Counted from the stretch's first letter, positions 45,060 through 53,702 are shown. The stretch is DNA of 64,000 bases from Streptomyces griseomycini (GCF_014203535.1 NZ_JACHJI010000010.1:62001-126000); one strand, 5' to 3'. Notes: a model not told the origin generated them from the sequence alone. Numbers and translations: made by a program.

Positions 45060-45087
45060 GAAGGAGGGGCGGGCACGCCCCTCCTTC
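45060..45087. terminator. Strong hairpin between ahpD-like and msrA genes
   Basis: GAAGGAGGGGCG (45060-45071) and CGCCCCTCCTTC (45076-45087) make a perfect 12-base-pair stem with a GGCA loop between convergent genes. This is the tightest hairpin noted in the window. Confidence 0.88.
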
Positions 45088-45127
45088 CACGCCGTGGGCC
45101 CCGGCCTCCCGGGCCGTGGGCCCCGGT

Positions 45128-45640
45128 TCAGGACTCCGCGCGCTTCGGCAGGCGCCAGCCGGGGCGCACGAAGTGGCAGGTGTAGCCGTCCGGGTAGCGC
45201 TGCAGGTAGTCCTGGTGCTCCGGCTCGGCCTCCCAGAACGGGCCGGCCGGGGCCACCTCGGTCACCACGGCCCCCGGCCACAGTCCCGACGCGTCGACGT
45301 CGGCGATCGTCTCCTCGGCGATGCGCTTCTGCTCGTCGTCGAGGTAGAAGATGGCGGAGCGGTAGCTCAGGCCGATGTCGTTGCCCTGGCGGTTCTTCGT
45401 GGTCGGGTCGTGGATCTGGAAGAAGTACTCCAGGATCGTGCGGTAGTCGGTGACCGCGGGGTCGTACGTGATCTCGATCGACTCGGCGTGGGTCCCGTGA
45501 TTGCGGTAGGTGGCGTTGGGCACGTCGCCGCCGCTGTAGCCCACCCGCGTGGTCAGCACGCCCGGGAACGTGCGGATCAGCTCCTGCATGCCCCAGAAGC
45601 AGCCGCCCGCGAGCAGCGCCCTCTCCTCGGTCCTGGTCAT
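45128..45640 (-). CDS. msrA: Peptide methionine-S-sulfoxide reductase
   Basis: A 170-residue MsrA with the catalytic Cys14 in LAGGCFWGMQE and family segments VGYSGGDVPNATYRNHGTHAESIEITYDP, YFFQIHDPTTKNRQGNDIGLSYRSAIF and EHQDYLQRYPDGYTCHF. It repairs oxidised methionine in proteins using thioredoxin. ATG 45640 starts directly before the catalytic block; an in-frame start 78 bases earlier would add a non-conserved charged tail. GAAAGG-like purines lie upstream. Confidence 0.93.
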   Translation of the reverse strand: MTRTEERALLAGGCFWGMQELIRTFPGVLTTRVGYSGGDVPNATYRNHGTHAESIEITYDPAVTDYRTILEYFFQIHDPTTKNRQGNDIGLSYRSAIFYLDDEQKRIAEETIADVDASGLWPGAVVTEVAPAGPFWEAEPEHQDYLQRYPDGYTCHFVRPGWRLPKRAES

Positions 45641-45719
45641 CTCGTCTCGCCTTTCTCCCGGGTCTCCGGCTGGTTCGTCCGGCTCGCGCCGGACGCGCTG
45701 TCGACCGTCATCGATCACC

Positions 45720-46560
45720 GCTGATCGCGTTCAGCAACGACAACTCCGCCGCGCACACGATTGTTCCGCACGCCCTCCGGGCCCCCGTGCCCGGTGGGCA
45801 GGGCGGCGGGGGCCGGCTGTTCGCTCGTCGAGGGCTCCGGGGGCGGACCGCCCCGCGGGACCGCGAGCGCGCGGTCGCCGGCTGGCGGGGCACGCTCCAC
45901 CGCGACGTACGGCACCTGCCGGCTACGCGGTCGGCCGCGCGGGGCGGCAGGTGGCGGACGAGGGGGTGAGCGAGACCTCCGCCGTGGCCCGGCACCGTCC
46001 CGGCGCTGTACCCCGGCCGCCGTTGCCGCGGCTGCTCGGCGCGGCCCGCCCGGAAGCCGGCGGCGGTCCTCCGCCGACGGGCGGCCGGCGGCCCTGAGGG
46101 TGTGCGGGACGACCGGGAGGTACTCGAATCGCGGGTGCGCCGCCCGCTTGACCGGGAGTCGAGGACGGAGCACGACGGGTGGCAGCGGCTGCCCGCGGCA
46201 GGGTGGGTCTTCGCGGTCGGCCCGCAGCGGGAGCGTCCGCTCGCACGACGGGCGGGCTCGCCGGCCGGAGGCCCTTCTTCGTGGCCCCGGCGGCGTTCCG
46301 GCGCGCGGTCGTGGAGTCGACCGCGACCACCCCGCTCCAGGTCGCCCCCGGCGTCGCCTGAGCGAGCAGAGCGGTGAAGACCCGCGCCCCCGGCGCCGTC
46401 GACCACCCGGTTCCGCAGTCGGGTGCACCTGCCTTTCCACGAGCCGCACTCGCGGGCGGACGCATCCGCCACGAATCCGTCTGGAACTTCTACGCGGTCG
46501 TGCCGGTCACCTGCCGGTGACCGGCGAGAGACGGCCCGGAAGGCTTCTCGGTGGGCCGAC
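45720..46560 (-). mobile_element. Degraded IS5-family transposase relic
   Basis: No intact gene fits here, but minus-strand fragments in shifting frames match an IS5-type transposase. They are CGSWKGRCTRLRNRVVDG, then RVFTALLAQATPGATWSGVVAVDSTTARRNAAGATKKG (the DDE-domain DST region; the usual form is VVSVDSTIVRAHQHAAGARKKG), then TPGQAGGAPA in the same order. The expected downstream helices are only faintly visible as Pro/Arg-rich frames. Several frame changes and substitutions show that it is long dead. I did not find clear terminal inverted repeats. Confidence 0.55.
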
Positions 46561-46625
46561 GCACCGCGGTGAGGCGCGCGTACGGACGACACGGCCCCAC
46601 CGCGGTGGCGTCGAGCCGATCGCGC

Positions 46626-47084
46626 TCAGCCGGGTGTGATGCGGCCGCGCCAGGCCCCGGACTCATCCCCCTGTTGCTCGATGTAGTCCTTGAAGCGCCG
46701 CATGTCGCCCTTGACGCGCCGGTCGATCGTCCCCAGCATGTCCGCGGCCTTCTCCGCCATTCCGCTCGGTTCGACGTCCATGACGAGTTCCACTCGGGTG
46801 TGCGTGTCGTCCACGCGCTGGAAGCGGACCATGCCCTTCTGCTGGATGTCGCCGCTGGTGGTGCGCCAGGTAATCCGCTCGTCAGGGAGCTGGTCGACGA
46901 TCTCGGTGTCGAACTCCCGCCGTACGCCGCCGATCTTGGTGGTCCAGTGGTTGTGGCGGTCGTCGAGCTGTGTGATCTCCTCGACGCCCTCCATGAAGTT
47001 CGGGAACTCCTCGAACTGGGTCCACTGGTTGTAGGCGGTGCGAACCGGAACTTCGACTTCCACTGCTTCCTTGACGGTGCTCAT
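46626..47084 (-). CDS. SRPBCC (polyketide cyclase/START-like) family protein
   Basis: A 152-residue single-domain protein with the helix-grip fold pattern: STVKEAVEVEVPVRTAYNQWTQFEEFPNFMEGVEEITQLDD at the N-terminus, TTKIGGVRREFDTEIVDQLPDERITWRTTSG in the strands and a long C-terminal helix (VKGDMRRFKDYIEQQG). This subgroup is common in actinobacteria and often sits among stress genes; ligand and reaction are unknown. AAAGGAGG lies a few bases before ATG 47084, a very strong site. Confidence 0.88.
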   Translation of the reverse strand: MSTVKEAVEVEVPVRTAYNQWTQFEEFPNFMEGVEEITQLDDRHNHWTTKIGGVRREFDTEIVDQLPDERITWRTTSGDIQQKGMVRFQRVDDTHTRVELVMDVEPSGMAEKAADMLGTIDRRVKGDMRRFKDYIEQQGDESGAWRGRITPG

Positions 47085-47671
47085 GTCGGACCTCCTTTCA
47101 CGTTGCGGCGAGTACCCGGGAGGGCCGCCGTCTACCGGAGCATCGAGCGCGAACCTTCCCTCGGTCCCGCGTGGCGCGGGGTTTCCCGAGCCGGCCCCTC
47201 ACCTACCGTTCGACGTGTCGAACGACCGTACGGGGGTCGGGCGATGACCGCGGGGCCTCGGGAACCGGTCCGGGGCGATGCTTTTGCGTAGACCGGTGCC
47301 GCCCGCCTCCGGGACGACGACGCGGGCACGGCCGAGGGCGATGAGCCGGGTGAGTCGTGTGCGGTCGCGCACCTGGGAGCCGGGGCCGCCCGGGGGGCCG
47401 GTGGTCTCGACGAGCCGCGGGTGGGGGCGGACGCCGAGGGGGTGGCCGCCGGGAGGATCGCGACCCGGCCCCCGGCATGCAGGTCCCCGGTGCCGAAGCC
47501 GGCCGTGTGGTCGAACGGCCGGTGCAGCAGGGCCGTGTCGGTCCGGTCGCCGGCCTGCTCCTCACGGCGCTGCGCCGTCCGCGCGCAGGCGCCGTCGCCC
47601 GGCTCTCCGCGAGGGGTGCCGTGGGGTCGACGTCGAGGCCGGAGGACGAGGGCGTCAGCCCGGTCGGAGCA
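47085..47671. other. 587-base stretch without an intact gene
   Basis: It holds the promoter region of the SRPBCC gene and, on the minus strand, the LysR remnant listed separately. Nothing else could be supported. Confidence 0.45.
47283..47580 (-). pseudogene. Remnant of a LysR-type regulator (effector domain)
   Basis: Minus-strand reading gives TALLHRPFDHTAGFGTGDLHAGGRVAILPA, then after one frame change GGHPLGVRPHPRLVETTGPPGG and SQVRDRTRLTRLIALGRARVVVPEAGGTGLR. This follows the LysR substrate-binding domain order (D-ALLHRP, RVAVLPAGHPLA, IALGRAVVVVPE). The HTH-encoding half is absent. Frameshift plus missing N-terminus mark it as dead. Confidence 0.5.
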
Positions 47672-48130
47672 CTAACCGGCGGCCGGGGTGTCGAGGAGGG
47701 AGATGCGGGCCGTGACGCGTTTGCCGGTCGGCTCCTGCCGCACGTCCAGCTCCTGGGCGACGGCCATCACGATCTCCAGCCCGTGCTGGCCGACCCGGCC
47801 CGGATCCGCGGCCCTGGGCACCGGCAGCACGGAACTGCCGTCCCGGACCACCACCTCCAGGGCGTCGTCGAGGACGCGCAGATCCAGCCGGACGGGGCCG
47901 GGCGCGTACTTACGGGCGTTGGTGACCAGCTCGCTGACCACGAGCTGGGTGATCTCCACCACGCGGGTCGACACCGGCAGGTCGTCCTCCGCCCGGGCCC
48001 GCGTCAGGAACGCCGCGGCGAGATGGCGGGCCTGCGCTATCCACGCGCCGCCCCCCTCCAGGGCGTAGGAAGCCCGCAGCCGTGACGCGCCCGGCGCCGT
48101 GGCCCCCTCGTCGACAGGAACTGGTTCCAT
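47672..48130 (-). CDS. RsbW-like HATPase (anti-sigma-factor type) protein
   Basis: A 152-residue GHKL ATPase-domain protein. The N-box is VSELVTNARKYAPGP (Glu and Asn conserved) and the G-box region is GRVGQHGLEIVMAVAQELDV. It begins with an Ala-rich lead and ARHLAAAFLTRA. Streptomyces carry dozens of such proteins; they bind sigma factors or STAS proteins and may phosphorylate the latter. No sigma or STAS gene adjoins it, so its partner is open; the rsbV-like gene is about 6 kb away. The start is ATG 48130 with AAGG eight bases upstream; GTG 48145 is an alternative. Confidence 0.85.
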   Translation of the reverse strand: MEPVPVDEGATAPGASRLRASYALEGGGAWIAQARHLAAAFLTRARAEDDLPVSTRVVEITQLVVSELVTNARKYAPGPVRLDLRVLDDALEVVVRDGSSVLPVPRAADPGRVGQHGLEIVMAVAQELDVRQEPTGKRVTARISLLDTPAAG

Positions 48131-48204
48131 CCGGTCCGCCTTCACTCACCGATCACACCCGCGCGACTACCCGCGCCGCTTCCCCGCACGCCCCCTGAAG
48201 TGTG

Positions 48205-48216
48205 ACAGGTACCTGT
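48205..48216. promoter_or_regulatory. Palindrome upstream of the HATPase gene
   Basis: ACAGGTACCTGT is a perfect 12-base palindrome, flanked by two direct TGTGACA copies (48201-48207 and 48214-48220). It lies about 75 bases before the HATPase start and looks like a regulator site. Confidence 0.45.
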
Positions 48217-48259
48217 GACATCGCCCGCCGCGGCCGGGTCCCGCGCGGGACCGGGCCCG

Positions 48260-50482
48260 TCAGGCACCCTCACGGCCCCGGTCCACCAGGTGGCGCTCCA
48301 TCCAGTCGGCCGCGGTCCGGCGGAACAGGCGGCGGTTGTCGGCGCGGCGGAAGTCGTGGCCCTCGTGGCGCAGGAGGAGGAGCTCCGCCTCCAGCCCGCG
48401 TTCCCTGGCGGCCCGGACGAACTGCTCGGACTCGCCCGGGGGCACGTTGGTGTCGTGCTCGCCGTGGACGGCCAGGAACGGGGCGCGCAGCGCCTCGATG
48501 CGGCTCATCGGGGACAGCGCGCGCAGCAGGTCACGATCGCGGTCCGGGTGCCCGTACTTGTGGGCGGCGGACTGGGCGATCCAGGGTTCGGTCCCGGCGA
48601 AGAAGGTGGCGAAGTCCGACATGCCGCAGACCGCGACACCGGTGCGGAACAGCTCCGGATGCCACACCAGGGACGCCATCACCAGGTAGCCGCCGTACGA
48701 GCGGCCCATCACGGCCAGCCGCCGGGGATCGGCCAGGCCCTCCACGACCGCGTGCGCCGCGCAGTCCGCGACGTCGTCGATCGCGCCGAACCGCCCCGCG
48801 CCCAGGTCGGCGTCGACGAAGGAGCGGCCGTGGCCGGAGGAGCCCCGGATGTTGGGCGCGAAGACGTCCAGGCCCCGGCCGAGCAGCTCGAGGTAGAGCG
48901 GTTCGAGGATCGGGCGTTCCTGCTCCTCCGGTCCGCCGTGCAGGTGCAGGACGCACGGCGCCGGTTCCCCCGGTGAGCGGCCCGGCGCGCGGTAGTACCA
49001 GCCGCCGAGGACGAGGCCGTCGCGGGCCACGGGGCTCATGGGCAGGGGCCGTACCGGCGTGCGCCCCGCCAGGGCCGCGTCCTCGTCGCGCGAGGACCAC
49101 GGCGTGCGCAGCGGCAGCCCGTGGGGCAGCCACCACACGCCGGGATGCCGCCGGGACCCGGACAGCGCCACGACGGGGGCGTCGGGGTCGGCGGTGGGCG
49201 CGATGCGCGTGACCACCTCGTGGGGCAGCGTGACGGTCCGCGCGGCTCCGGCCGACGCGGGGGCGGTCCCGGACGGCGCGGCTCCGGGGGACGCGGAGGC
49301 GTCCGGTCCGCGGCCTGCCGCGGTCAGGCCGACCATCTCCAACTCGCTCACCCCGCGCACGTTCCACACCAGCACCGCGCGTCGCGCGTCGCGTCCCAGG
49401 GCGAGCAACTCGAGGTCGCAGTCCGGTCGTTGTGCCACCACCGTGGTGCCGAGCAACTGTCCTTGCGGGTCCAGGCGGGCGGCGACGAGGGCGGCGTGCT
49501 CCCGGCCGCCGTCGCTGCGCAGCCACAGTGTGCCCGCGTCCGGGGAGAAGCCGCCGATCCACGGGTCGCCGTCGGCGACCGGCAGCGCGCAGGTCACCGC
49601 CCGGTCGCGGGTGCGGACGACGAGGGCCTCCCGGCGGCCTCGCGGTCCCCGGTAGAGGAGGGCGAGCCGGCCGTCCCGGCTGAGGTCGCACACCCGCAGG
49701 GTGGACGCGCCGCGTTCGCTCGCGAGCAGCACGGGCGCACCGACCCCCTCCGGGTCGACGAGGTACGCGGAGAGGGTCCTCGGTGCCGGTTCCTGGACGG
49801 ACGCGACCTCGTCCGCGGGGCCCCGTCCGGCCGTGCGCCAGGACGCCGGGGCGTCCAGCAGGACGGCATGGCCGTCGCGGTGGGCGGCCTCGGACGCGCT
49901 CGGCGGCTCCGGGGCCGTCGGGCCGGCGTGCGCGGAGCGCGGCGGGACGGGGTCGGTGACCGTCACCGCGACCGCCGAGCCGTCGTGCTGCCAGCAGCCC
50001 AGGAGCGCGGACGTGCCGACCTCGCCGCCGGCCAGCAGGTGCCGCCCGGTGCCGTCCGGGCGTACGCACAGGACGCGGGTGAGTTCGCCGCCGCCCGGAG
50101 CCGTGGTGTAGGCGATCCAGTGGCCGTCCGGGGACCAGGACACCTCGGTGACCGGATGCGGGTCGGCGTCGAGCAGGTGCACCTCCGCGCCGTCCACGGG
50201 GCCGGTCCACAGCTGCGGCACCCCGGCCCGGTCGCAGACGAAGGCGACGTGCCGGCCCCCGGGGTCCGCCGAGGGGTACCAGCAGCCGTGGGCGGGCTCG
50301 AGCGGAGCACCGTACGGCGCCGAGGTGTCCGCGAGGAGCAGGGCCTCCGGTGCGTGGTGGGGGGCCGAGGCACCGACGTCGGCCGTCGGCCGCGGGATGC
50401 GCGGGGGGCCGGCGCCGTTCGGGGCGGCGGCCGCCGTGACCGGCCCCGCTTCCGTCAGCGGATTCCGTGCGTCTGCAGCCAT
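48260..50482 (-). CDS. S9 family (prolyl oligopeptidase-type) peptidase
   Basis: A 740-residue cytoplasmic serine peptidase. Roughly residues 40-480 form a beta-propeller of WD/TolB-like repeats (VTEVSWSPDGHWIAYTT, LRVCDLSRDGRLALLYRG). The alpha/beta hydrolase domain follows with HLHGGPEEQERP, nucleophile Ser in MGRSYGGYLVMA, Asp in HGEHDTNVPP and His in HEGHDFRR, so the triad is complete. It would cut short peptides. Its start at ATG 50482 overlaps the end of the amidotransferase gene by 28 bases, implying an operon; it may process the peptide product of the neighbours. An upstream GTG at 50506 is possible. Confidence 0.88.
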   Translation of the reverse strand: MAADARNPLTEAGPVTAAAAPNGAGPPRIPRPTADVGASAPHHAPEALLLADTSAPYGAPLEPAHGCWYPSADPGGRHVAFVCDRAGVPQLWTGPVDGAEVHLLDADPHPVTEVSWSPDGHWIAYTTAPGGGELTRVLCVRPDGTGRHLLAGGEVGTSALLGCWQHDGSAVAVTVTDPVPPRSAHAGPTAPEPPSASEAAHRDGHAVLLDAPASWRTAGRGPADEVASVQEPAPRTLSAYLVDPEGVGAPVLLASERGASTLRVCDLSRDGRLALLYRGPRGRREALVVRTRDRAVTCALPVADGDPWIGGFSPDAGTLWLRSDGGREHAALVAARLDPQGQLLGTTVVAQRPDCDLELLALGRDARRAVLVWNVRGVSELEMVGLTAAGRGPDASASPGAAPSGTAPASAGAARTVTLPHEVVTRIAPTADPDAPVVALSGSRRHPGVWWLPHGLPLRTPWSSRDEDAALAGRTPVRPLPMSPVARDGLVLGGWYYRAPGRSPGEPAPCVLHLHGGPEEQERPILEPLYLELLGRGLDVFAPNIRGSSGHGRSFVDADLGAGRFGAIDDVADCAAHAVVEGLADPRRLAVMGRSYGGYLVMASLVWHPELFRTGVAVCGMSDFATFFAGTEPWIAQSAAHKYGHPDRDRDLLRALSPMSRIEALRAPFLAVHGEHDTNVPPGESEQFVRAARERGLEAELLLLRHEGHDFRRADNRRLFRRTAADWMERHLVDRGREGA

Positions 50483-52239
50483 ATCTCCAGCAACGCAATC
50501 TGCCACAGCGCGTTCGCCCCTCGCCTGGTGCGGTGCGCGTCGGGTGCGGTGAGCAGTTCGGTGACGTACTCCTCCCGGAAGACGCCGCGGGCCCTGGCCT
50601 CGGGGGCGGTGAGGGCCTCACGGACCCGCTGGAGCACGGGACCGGCCATGTGCTTGATCGCCGGGACCGGGAAGTAGCCTTTGGGCCGGTCGACGACCTG
50701 GCGCGGGAGGACCTTGCGGCCGGCGGCCTTCAGGACGCCCTTGCCGCCGTCGGCGAGTTTCAGCTCCGGCGGGCAGGCGGCGGCCAGTTCGACCAGTTCG
50801 TGGTCGAGGAACGGCACCCGGGCCTCCAGGCCCCAGTCCATCGTCATGTTGTCGACCCGTTTGACCGGGTCGTCGACCATCATCACGTGCGTGTCGAGGC
50901 GGAGGTCGGCGTCGAGGGCCGTCTCGGCGCCGTCGGCCGCCATGTGGGCGCGCACGAACTCGGCGGAGGTGTCGCGGTCGGGCAGCAGGTCGGGGTGGAG
51001 CACCCGGGCGAGTTCGGTGTGCGAGCGGTCGAAGTAGGTGTCGATGTACGCCTCGGCGGCGCGTGTGCGCGGCACACCGGCCATCTCCGGGTACCAGTGG
51101 TAGCCGGCGAACACCTCGTCGGCGCCCTGGCCGCTCTGGACGACCTTGACCTCCTTGGCCACCTGCTCGGACAGCAGGTGGAAGGCCACCACGTCGTGGC
51201 TCATCATGGGTTCGCTCATGGCCCGGACCGCTCCGTCCAGGGCGCCGGCGACCCGGTCGGAGGGGACCATGAGCTGGTGGTGACGGGTGTCGAAGTGCCG
51301 GGCCACGAGGTCGGAGTAGTGGAACTCGTCGCCCTCCTCGTCGCCCTCGGACTCGAAGCCGACGCTGAAGGTCGCGAGGTCGTGCTGCCCCTCGTCGGCC
51401 AGCAGGGCGACGATGAGGCTGGAGTCCAGGCCGCCGGAGAGCAGCACGCCGACCGGCACGTCGGCGACCATGCGGCGGCGCACGGCGGTGCGCAGGGCGT
51501 CCAGGACCGCGTCCGTCCAGTCGTCGGCGCTCAGGCCGGCGTGTTCGGGGCGGCGGGTGTAGGCGGGCTGCCAGTAGCGGTGGTCGTGGTGGCTGCCGTC
51601 GGGCTCGACGACCCGCACGGTGGCCGGGGGCAGCTTGCGCACGCCGTCGAGGACCGTGCGGGGCGCGGCGACGGTGGCGTGCCAGCTGAGGTACTGGTGC
51701 AGGGCGACCGGGTCGAGCGAGGTGTCGACGCCGCCGGCCGCGAGGAGTGCGGGCAGGGAGGAGGCGAACCTCAGGCGCTCGGGCGTCCCGGACAGGTAGA
51801 GCGGCTTGATCCCGAGCCGGTCGCGGGCCAGGACGACGCGCCCGGTGTCCTGCTCGACGATCGCGAAGGCGAACATGCCCCGGAAGCGCTCGACGCACGC
51901 CGTGCCCCACTGCCGGTAGGCCTTGAGCACCACCTCGGTGTCGGACTCCGAGAAGAAGCTGTGGCCGAGCGCGTGCAGTTGGTCGCGCAGTTCGCGGTAG
52001 TTGTAGACACAGCCGTTGAACACGCCGGCGATCCGGCCGCGCGGGTCGGTCATGGGCTGGGCGCCGCTGTCCGACAGGTCGATGATCTTCAATCGGCGGT
52101 GTCCGAGGGCCACCGGCCCCTGTGCCCACAGGCCGCGTCCGTCGGGGCCGCGCGGTGCGAGCCGGTCGGTCATGCGCTCCACCGCCGCGACGTCCGGGCG
52201 ACCGCCGTCGAAACGTATCTCACCGCTGAGCCCGCACAT
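50455..52239 (-). CDS. AsnB-type glutamine-dependent amidotransferase (N-acetylglutaminylglutamine amidotransferase-like)
   Basis: A 594-residue enzyme with an N-terminal glutaminase domain (Met-Cys2-Gly-Leu, PRGPDGRGLW, GHRRLKIIDLSDSGAQPM, VFNGCVYNYRELR) and a C-terminal ATP-dependent synthetase domain (VGVLLSGGLDSSLIVALLADEG, QSGQGADEVFAGYHWYP, GLEARVPFLDHELVELA, KGYFPVP). It would use glutamine ammonia to amidate a carboxylate. The sequence resembles, as I recall it, the subgroup that amidates N-acetylglutaminylglutamine to make an osmoprotectant. The usual partner synthetase is absent; a YbdK-like ligase is upstream instead. Cys2 must be exposed, so ATG 52239 is the start, with AAGGAGG upstream. 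Confidence 0.85.
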   Translation of the reverse strand: MCGLSGEIRFDGGRPDVAAVERMTDRLAPRGPDGRGLWAQGPVALGHRRLKIIDLSDSGAQPMTDPRGRIAGVFNGCVYNYRELRDQLHALGHSFFSESDTEVVLKAYRQWGTACVERFRGMFAFAIVEQDTGRVVLARDRLGIKPLYLSGTPERLRFASSLPALLAAGGVDTSLDPVALHQYLSWHATVAAPRTVLDGVRKLPPATVRVVEPDGSHHDHRYWQPAYTRRPEHAGLSADDWTDAVLDALRTAVRRRMVADVPVGVLLSGGLDSSLIVALLADEGQHDLATFSVGFESEGDEEGDEFHYSDLVARHFDTRHHQLMVPSDRVAGALDGAVRAMSEPMMSHDVVAFHLLSEQVAKEVKVVQSGQGADEVFAGYHWYPEMAGVPRTRAAEAYIDTYFDRSHTELARVLHPDLLPDRDTSAEFVRAHMAADGAETALDADLRLDTHVMMVDDPVKRVDNMTMDWGLEARVPFLDHELVELAAACPPELKLADGGKGVLKAAGRKVLPRQVVDRPKGYFPVPAIKHMAGPVLQRVREALTAPEARARGVFREEYVTELLTAPDAHRTRRGANALWQIALLEIWLQTHGIR

Positions 52240-52409
52240 CAGAGGGCCCTCCTTCCCCCGGAGGCCGCGCCTCGGCAGGGCGGCAGCACACAGCCCTGGA
52301 GCCGCTGTCCGCGCCCCGGTGCGGGCGCCCGCCCGGCGGACGGGCAGGGAGCATCGCCCTCCGGGGATGGTTCCGGGGCCTGGTGGGTGGACGTACGCGT
52401 ACTGGACAT
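52239..52409 (-). CDS. Possible 56-residue ORF coupled to the amidotransferase gene
   Basis: Reading from ATG 52409 gives MSSTRTSTHQAPEPSPEGDA, then a Pro/Gly/Arg-rich part with three Cys (PCPS, GCVL, PPCRG), ending GRRAL. Its TGA overlaps the amidotransferase ATG as TGATG, the usual sign of coupled translation. The third-position G/C bias is only moderate, and the best ribosome binding site (AAGGAG) is 14 bases upstream, rather far. I recognise no family. It may be a leader peptide, a small protein or chance. Confidence 0.3.
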   Translation of the reverse strand: MSSTRTSTHQAPEPSPEGDAPCPSAGRAPAPGRGQRLQGCVLPPCRGAASGGRRAL

Positions 52410-52502
52410 GACGGTGTGACACTCTCCTTGGTCGGCTGCGCGCGGGAACGCGCAGGGGTGTGGGGGACGGCCACGGGCCGGCGCCGTGACGGCCTCGCCG
52501 GG

Positions 52503-53702
52503 TCAGCCGGTCGGGCCCGGGGCCGCGGGCGTGCGGACGTGGGCGCGGGTGGTGCGGGAGACGGCCGGCCGGGCGGAGGGGCGCCGGGGGCGGCGGCCGG
52601 AGGCGGAGGGCGCGATGCGGCCGCCGCGGGTCTCGGCGACCATCAGGTCGATGCTGGCGAGCAGGTCCTCGTCCTGCGCCGTCCGCCGCAGGCGGTGCGC
52701 CGCGCTCCCCGTGACGAGGGCCTCCTCGAGCAGGCCGCGGACGGTGGTCCAGTCGCCGGACGCCTCCAGGGCGGGACGCAGCCGGTTCAGCAGGCCGTGC
52801 AGCACCACGGGGGCCGGGGCCGCGCGGCGGGTCGCCGGGTCGACGAGCTGTCCTTCGAGGCCCGAGCGCGCGGCGCGCCAGGTGGCGGCGCGCAGCCACT
52901 CGTGGTGTCCGTCGCAGCGGGACTCCTCGCCGCGCTCCAGGCGGTCGCGGGCGTCGCGCACCAGCGCGCGGAAGAGCCCGGCGACCAGCACCACGGTCTC
53001 GACGCGGGGGCAGGCGTCGCAGATGCGCAGTTCCAGCGTGCGCTGATGGGCCGAGGGCCGGACGTCGTGGTAGAGCATCCCGGGGTCGCTGATGACGCCC
53101 GAGCTGATCAGCTCCTCCACGGCGGCGTCGTACTGGGCCGCGTCCTCGTAGCAGCCGGCGGGGCCCGCGGTCGGCCAGCGCTGCCACAGCATGGTGCGCC
53201 AGCTGGCGTAGCCGGTGTCGGAACCGAGCCAGAACGGCGAACTGGCCGACAGGGCGAGCAGCGGCGGCAGCCACGGCGAGACCAGGCACATGGCGCGCAC
53301 GGCGGTGTCCCGGTCGGGTACGTCGACATGGATCTGCGCGCTGCAGATGAGCTGTTCGTCGGCGACCCGGCGGTAGTCGTCGACCATGCGCCGGTAGCGG
53401 GGGTCCGCGGTGACGTCCCGTGAGGTGACGCGGGCCAGCGGGACGGTGCCGGCGGCCACGACCGCCAGTCCGACGGAGGAGGCGACCGCGTCCAGCCGGC
53501 GCCTCGCTCCGGTCAGGTCCGCGTAGAGGTCGTCGAGGGTGTCGTGGACCCGGCTGTTGCTCTCCACCACCGACTGCTGCAGCTCGCGCGTGAAGCCGGT
53601 TCTGCCGAGCCGTTCGAGCAGCGCGTCGGCGCGTGGCACGAGTCCGCCGCTCTCCACGTCCAGCACATGGAACTCTTCCTCTGCCCCGATACGCACCGTC
53701 AC
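52503..53702 (-). CDS. YbdK-type carboxylate-amine ligase (GCS2 family)
   Basis: A 399-residue ATP-dependent ligase of the glutamate-cysteine ligase 2 family. It has MTVRIGAEEEFHVLD at the N-terminus, ELQQSVVESNSRVHDTLDDL, CSAQIHVDVPDRDTAVRAM, SSPFWLGSDTGYASWRTMLWQRWPTAGP and RTLELRICDACPRVETVVLVAGL. Members join an amino group to the gamma-carboxylate of glutamate or related acids; many are not true glutathione enzymes. The C-terminal 40 residues are Arg/Pro-rich. GTG 53702 has AAGGGGA upstream. It is the first gene of a run with the amidotransferase and the S9 peptidase, suggesting that a small peptide amide is made. Confidence 0.87.
   Translation of the reverse strand: MTVRIGAEEEFHVLDVESGGLVPRADALLERLGRTGFTRELQQSVVESNSRVHDTLDDLYADLTGARRRLDAVASSVGLAVVAAGTVPLARVTSRDVTADPRYRRMVDDYRRVADEQLICSAQIHVDVPDRDTAVRAMCLVSPWLPPLLALSASSPFWLGSDTGYASWRTMLWQRWPTAGPAGCYEDAAQYDAAVEELISSGVISDPGMLYHDVRPSAHQRTLELRICDACPRVETVVLVAGLFRALVRDARDRLERGEESRCDGHHEWLRAATWRAARSGLEGQLVDPATRRAAPAPVVLHGLLNRLRPALEASGDWTTVRGLLEEALVTGSAAHRLRRTAQDEDLLASIDLMVAETRGGRIAPSASGRRPRRPSARPAVSRTTRAHVRTPAAPGPTG

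Noticed and set aside
47112..47117. GGGTAC upstream of the SRPBCC gene as a sigma-B type -10
   Set aside because: No GNNT -35 at the required 14-16 base spacing could be found, so I did not list a promoter.
52239..52409. Lasso-peptide precursor next to an AsnB-like cyclase
   Set aside because: There is no leader peptidase, no RRE protein and no transporter, and the AsnB keeps its N-terminal Cys and resembles the dipeptide-amide family.
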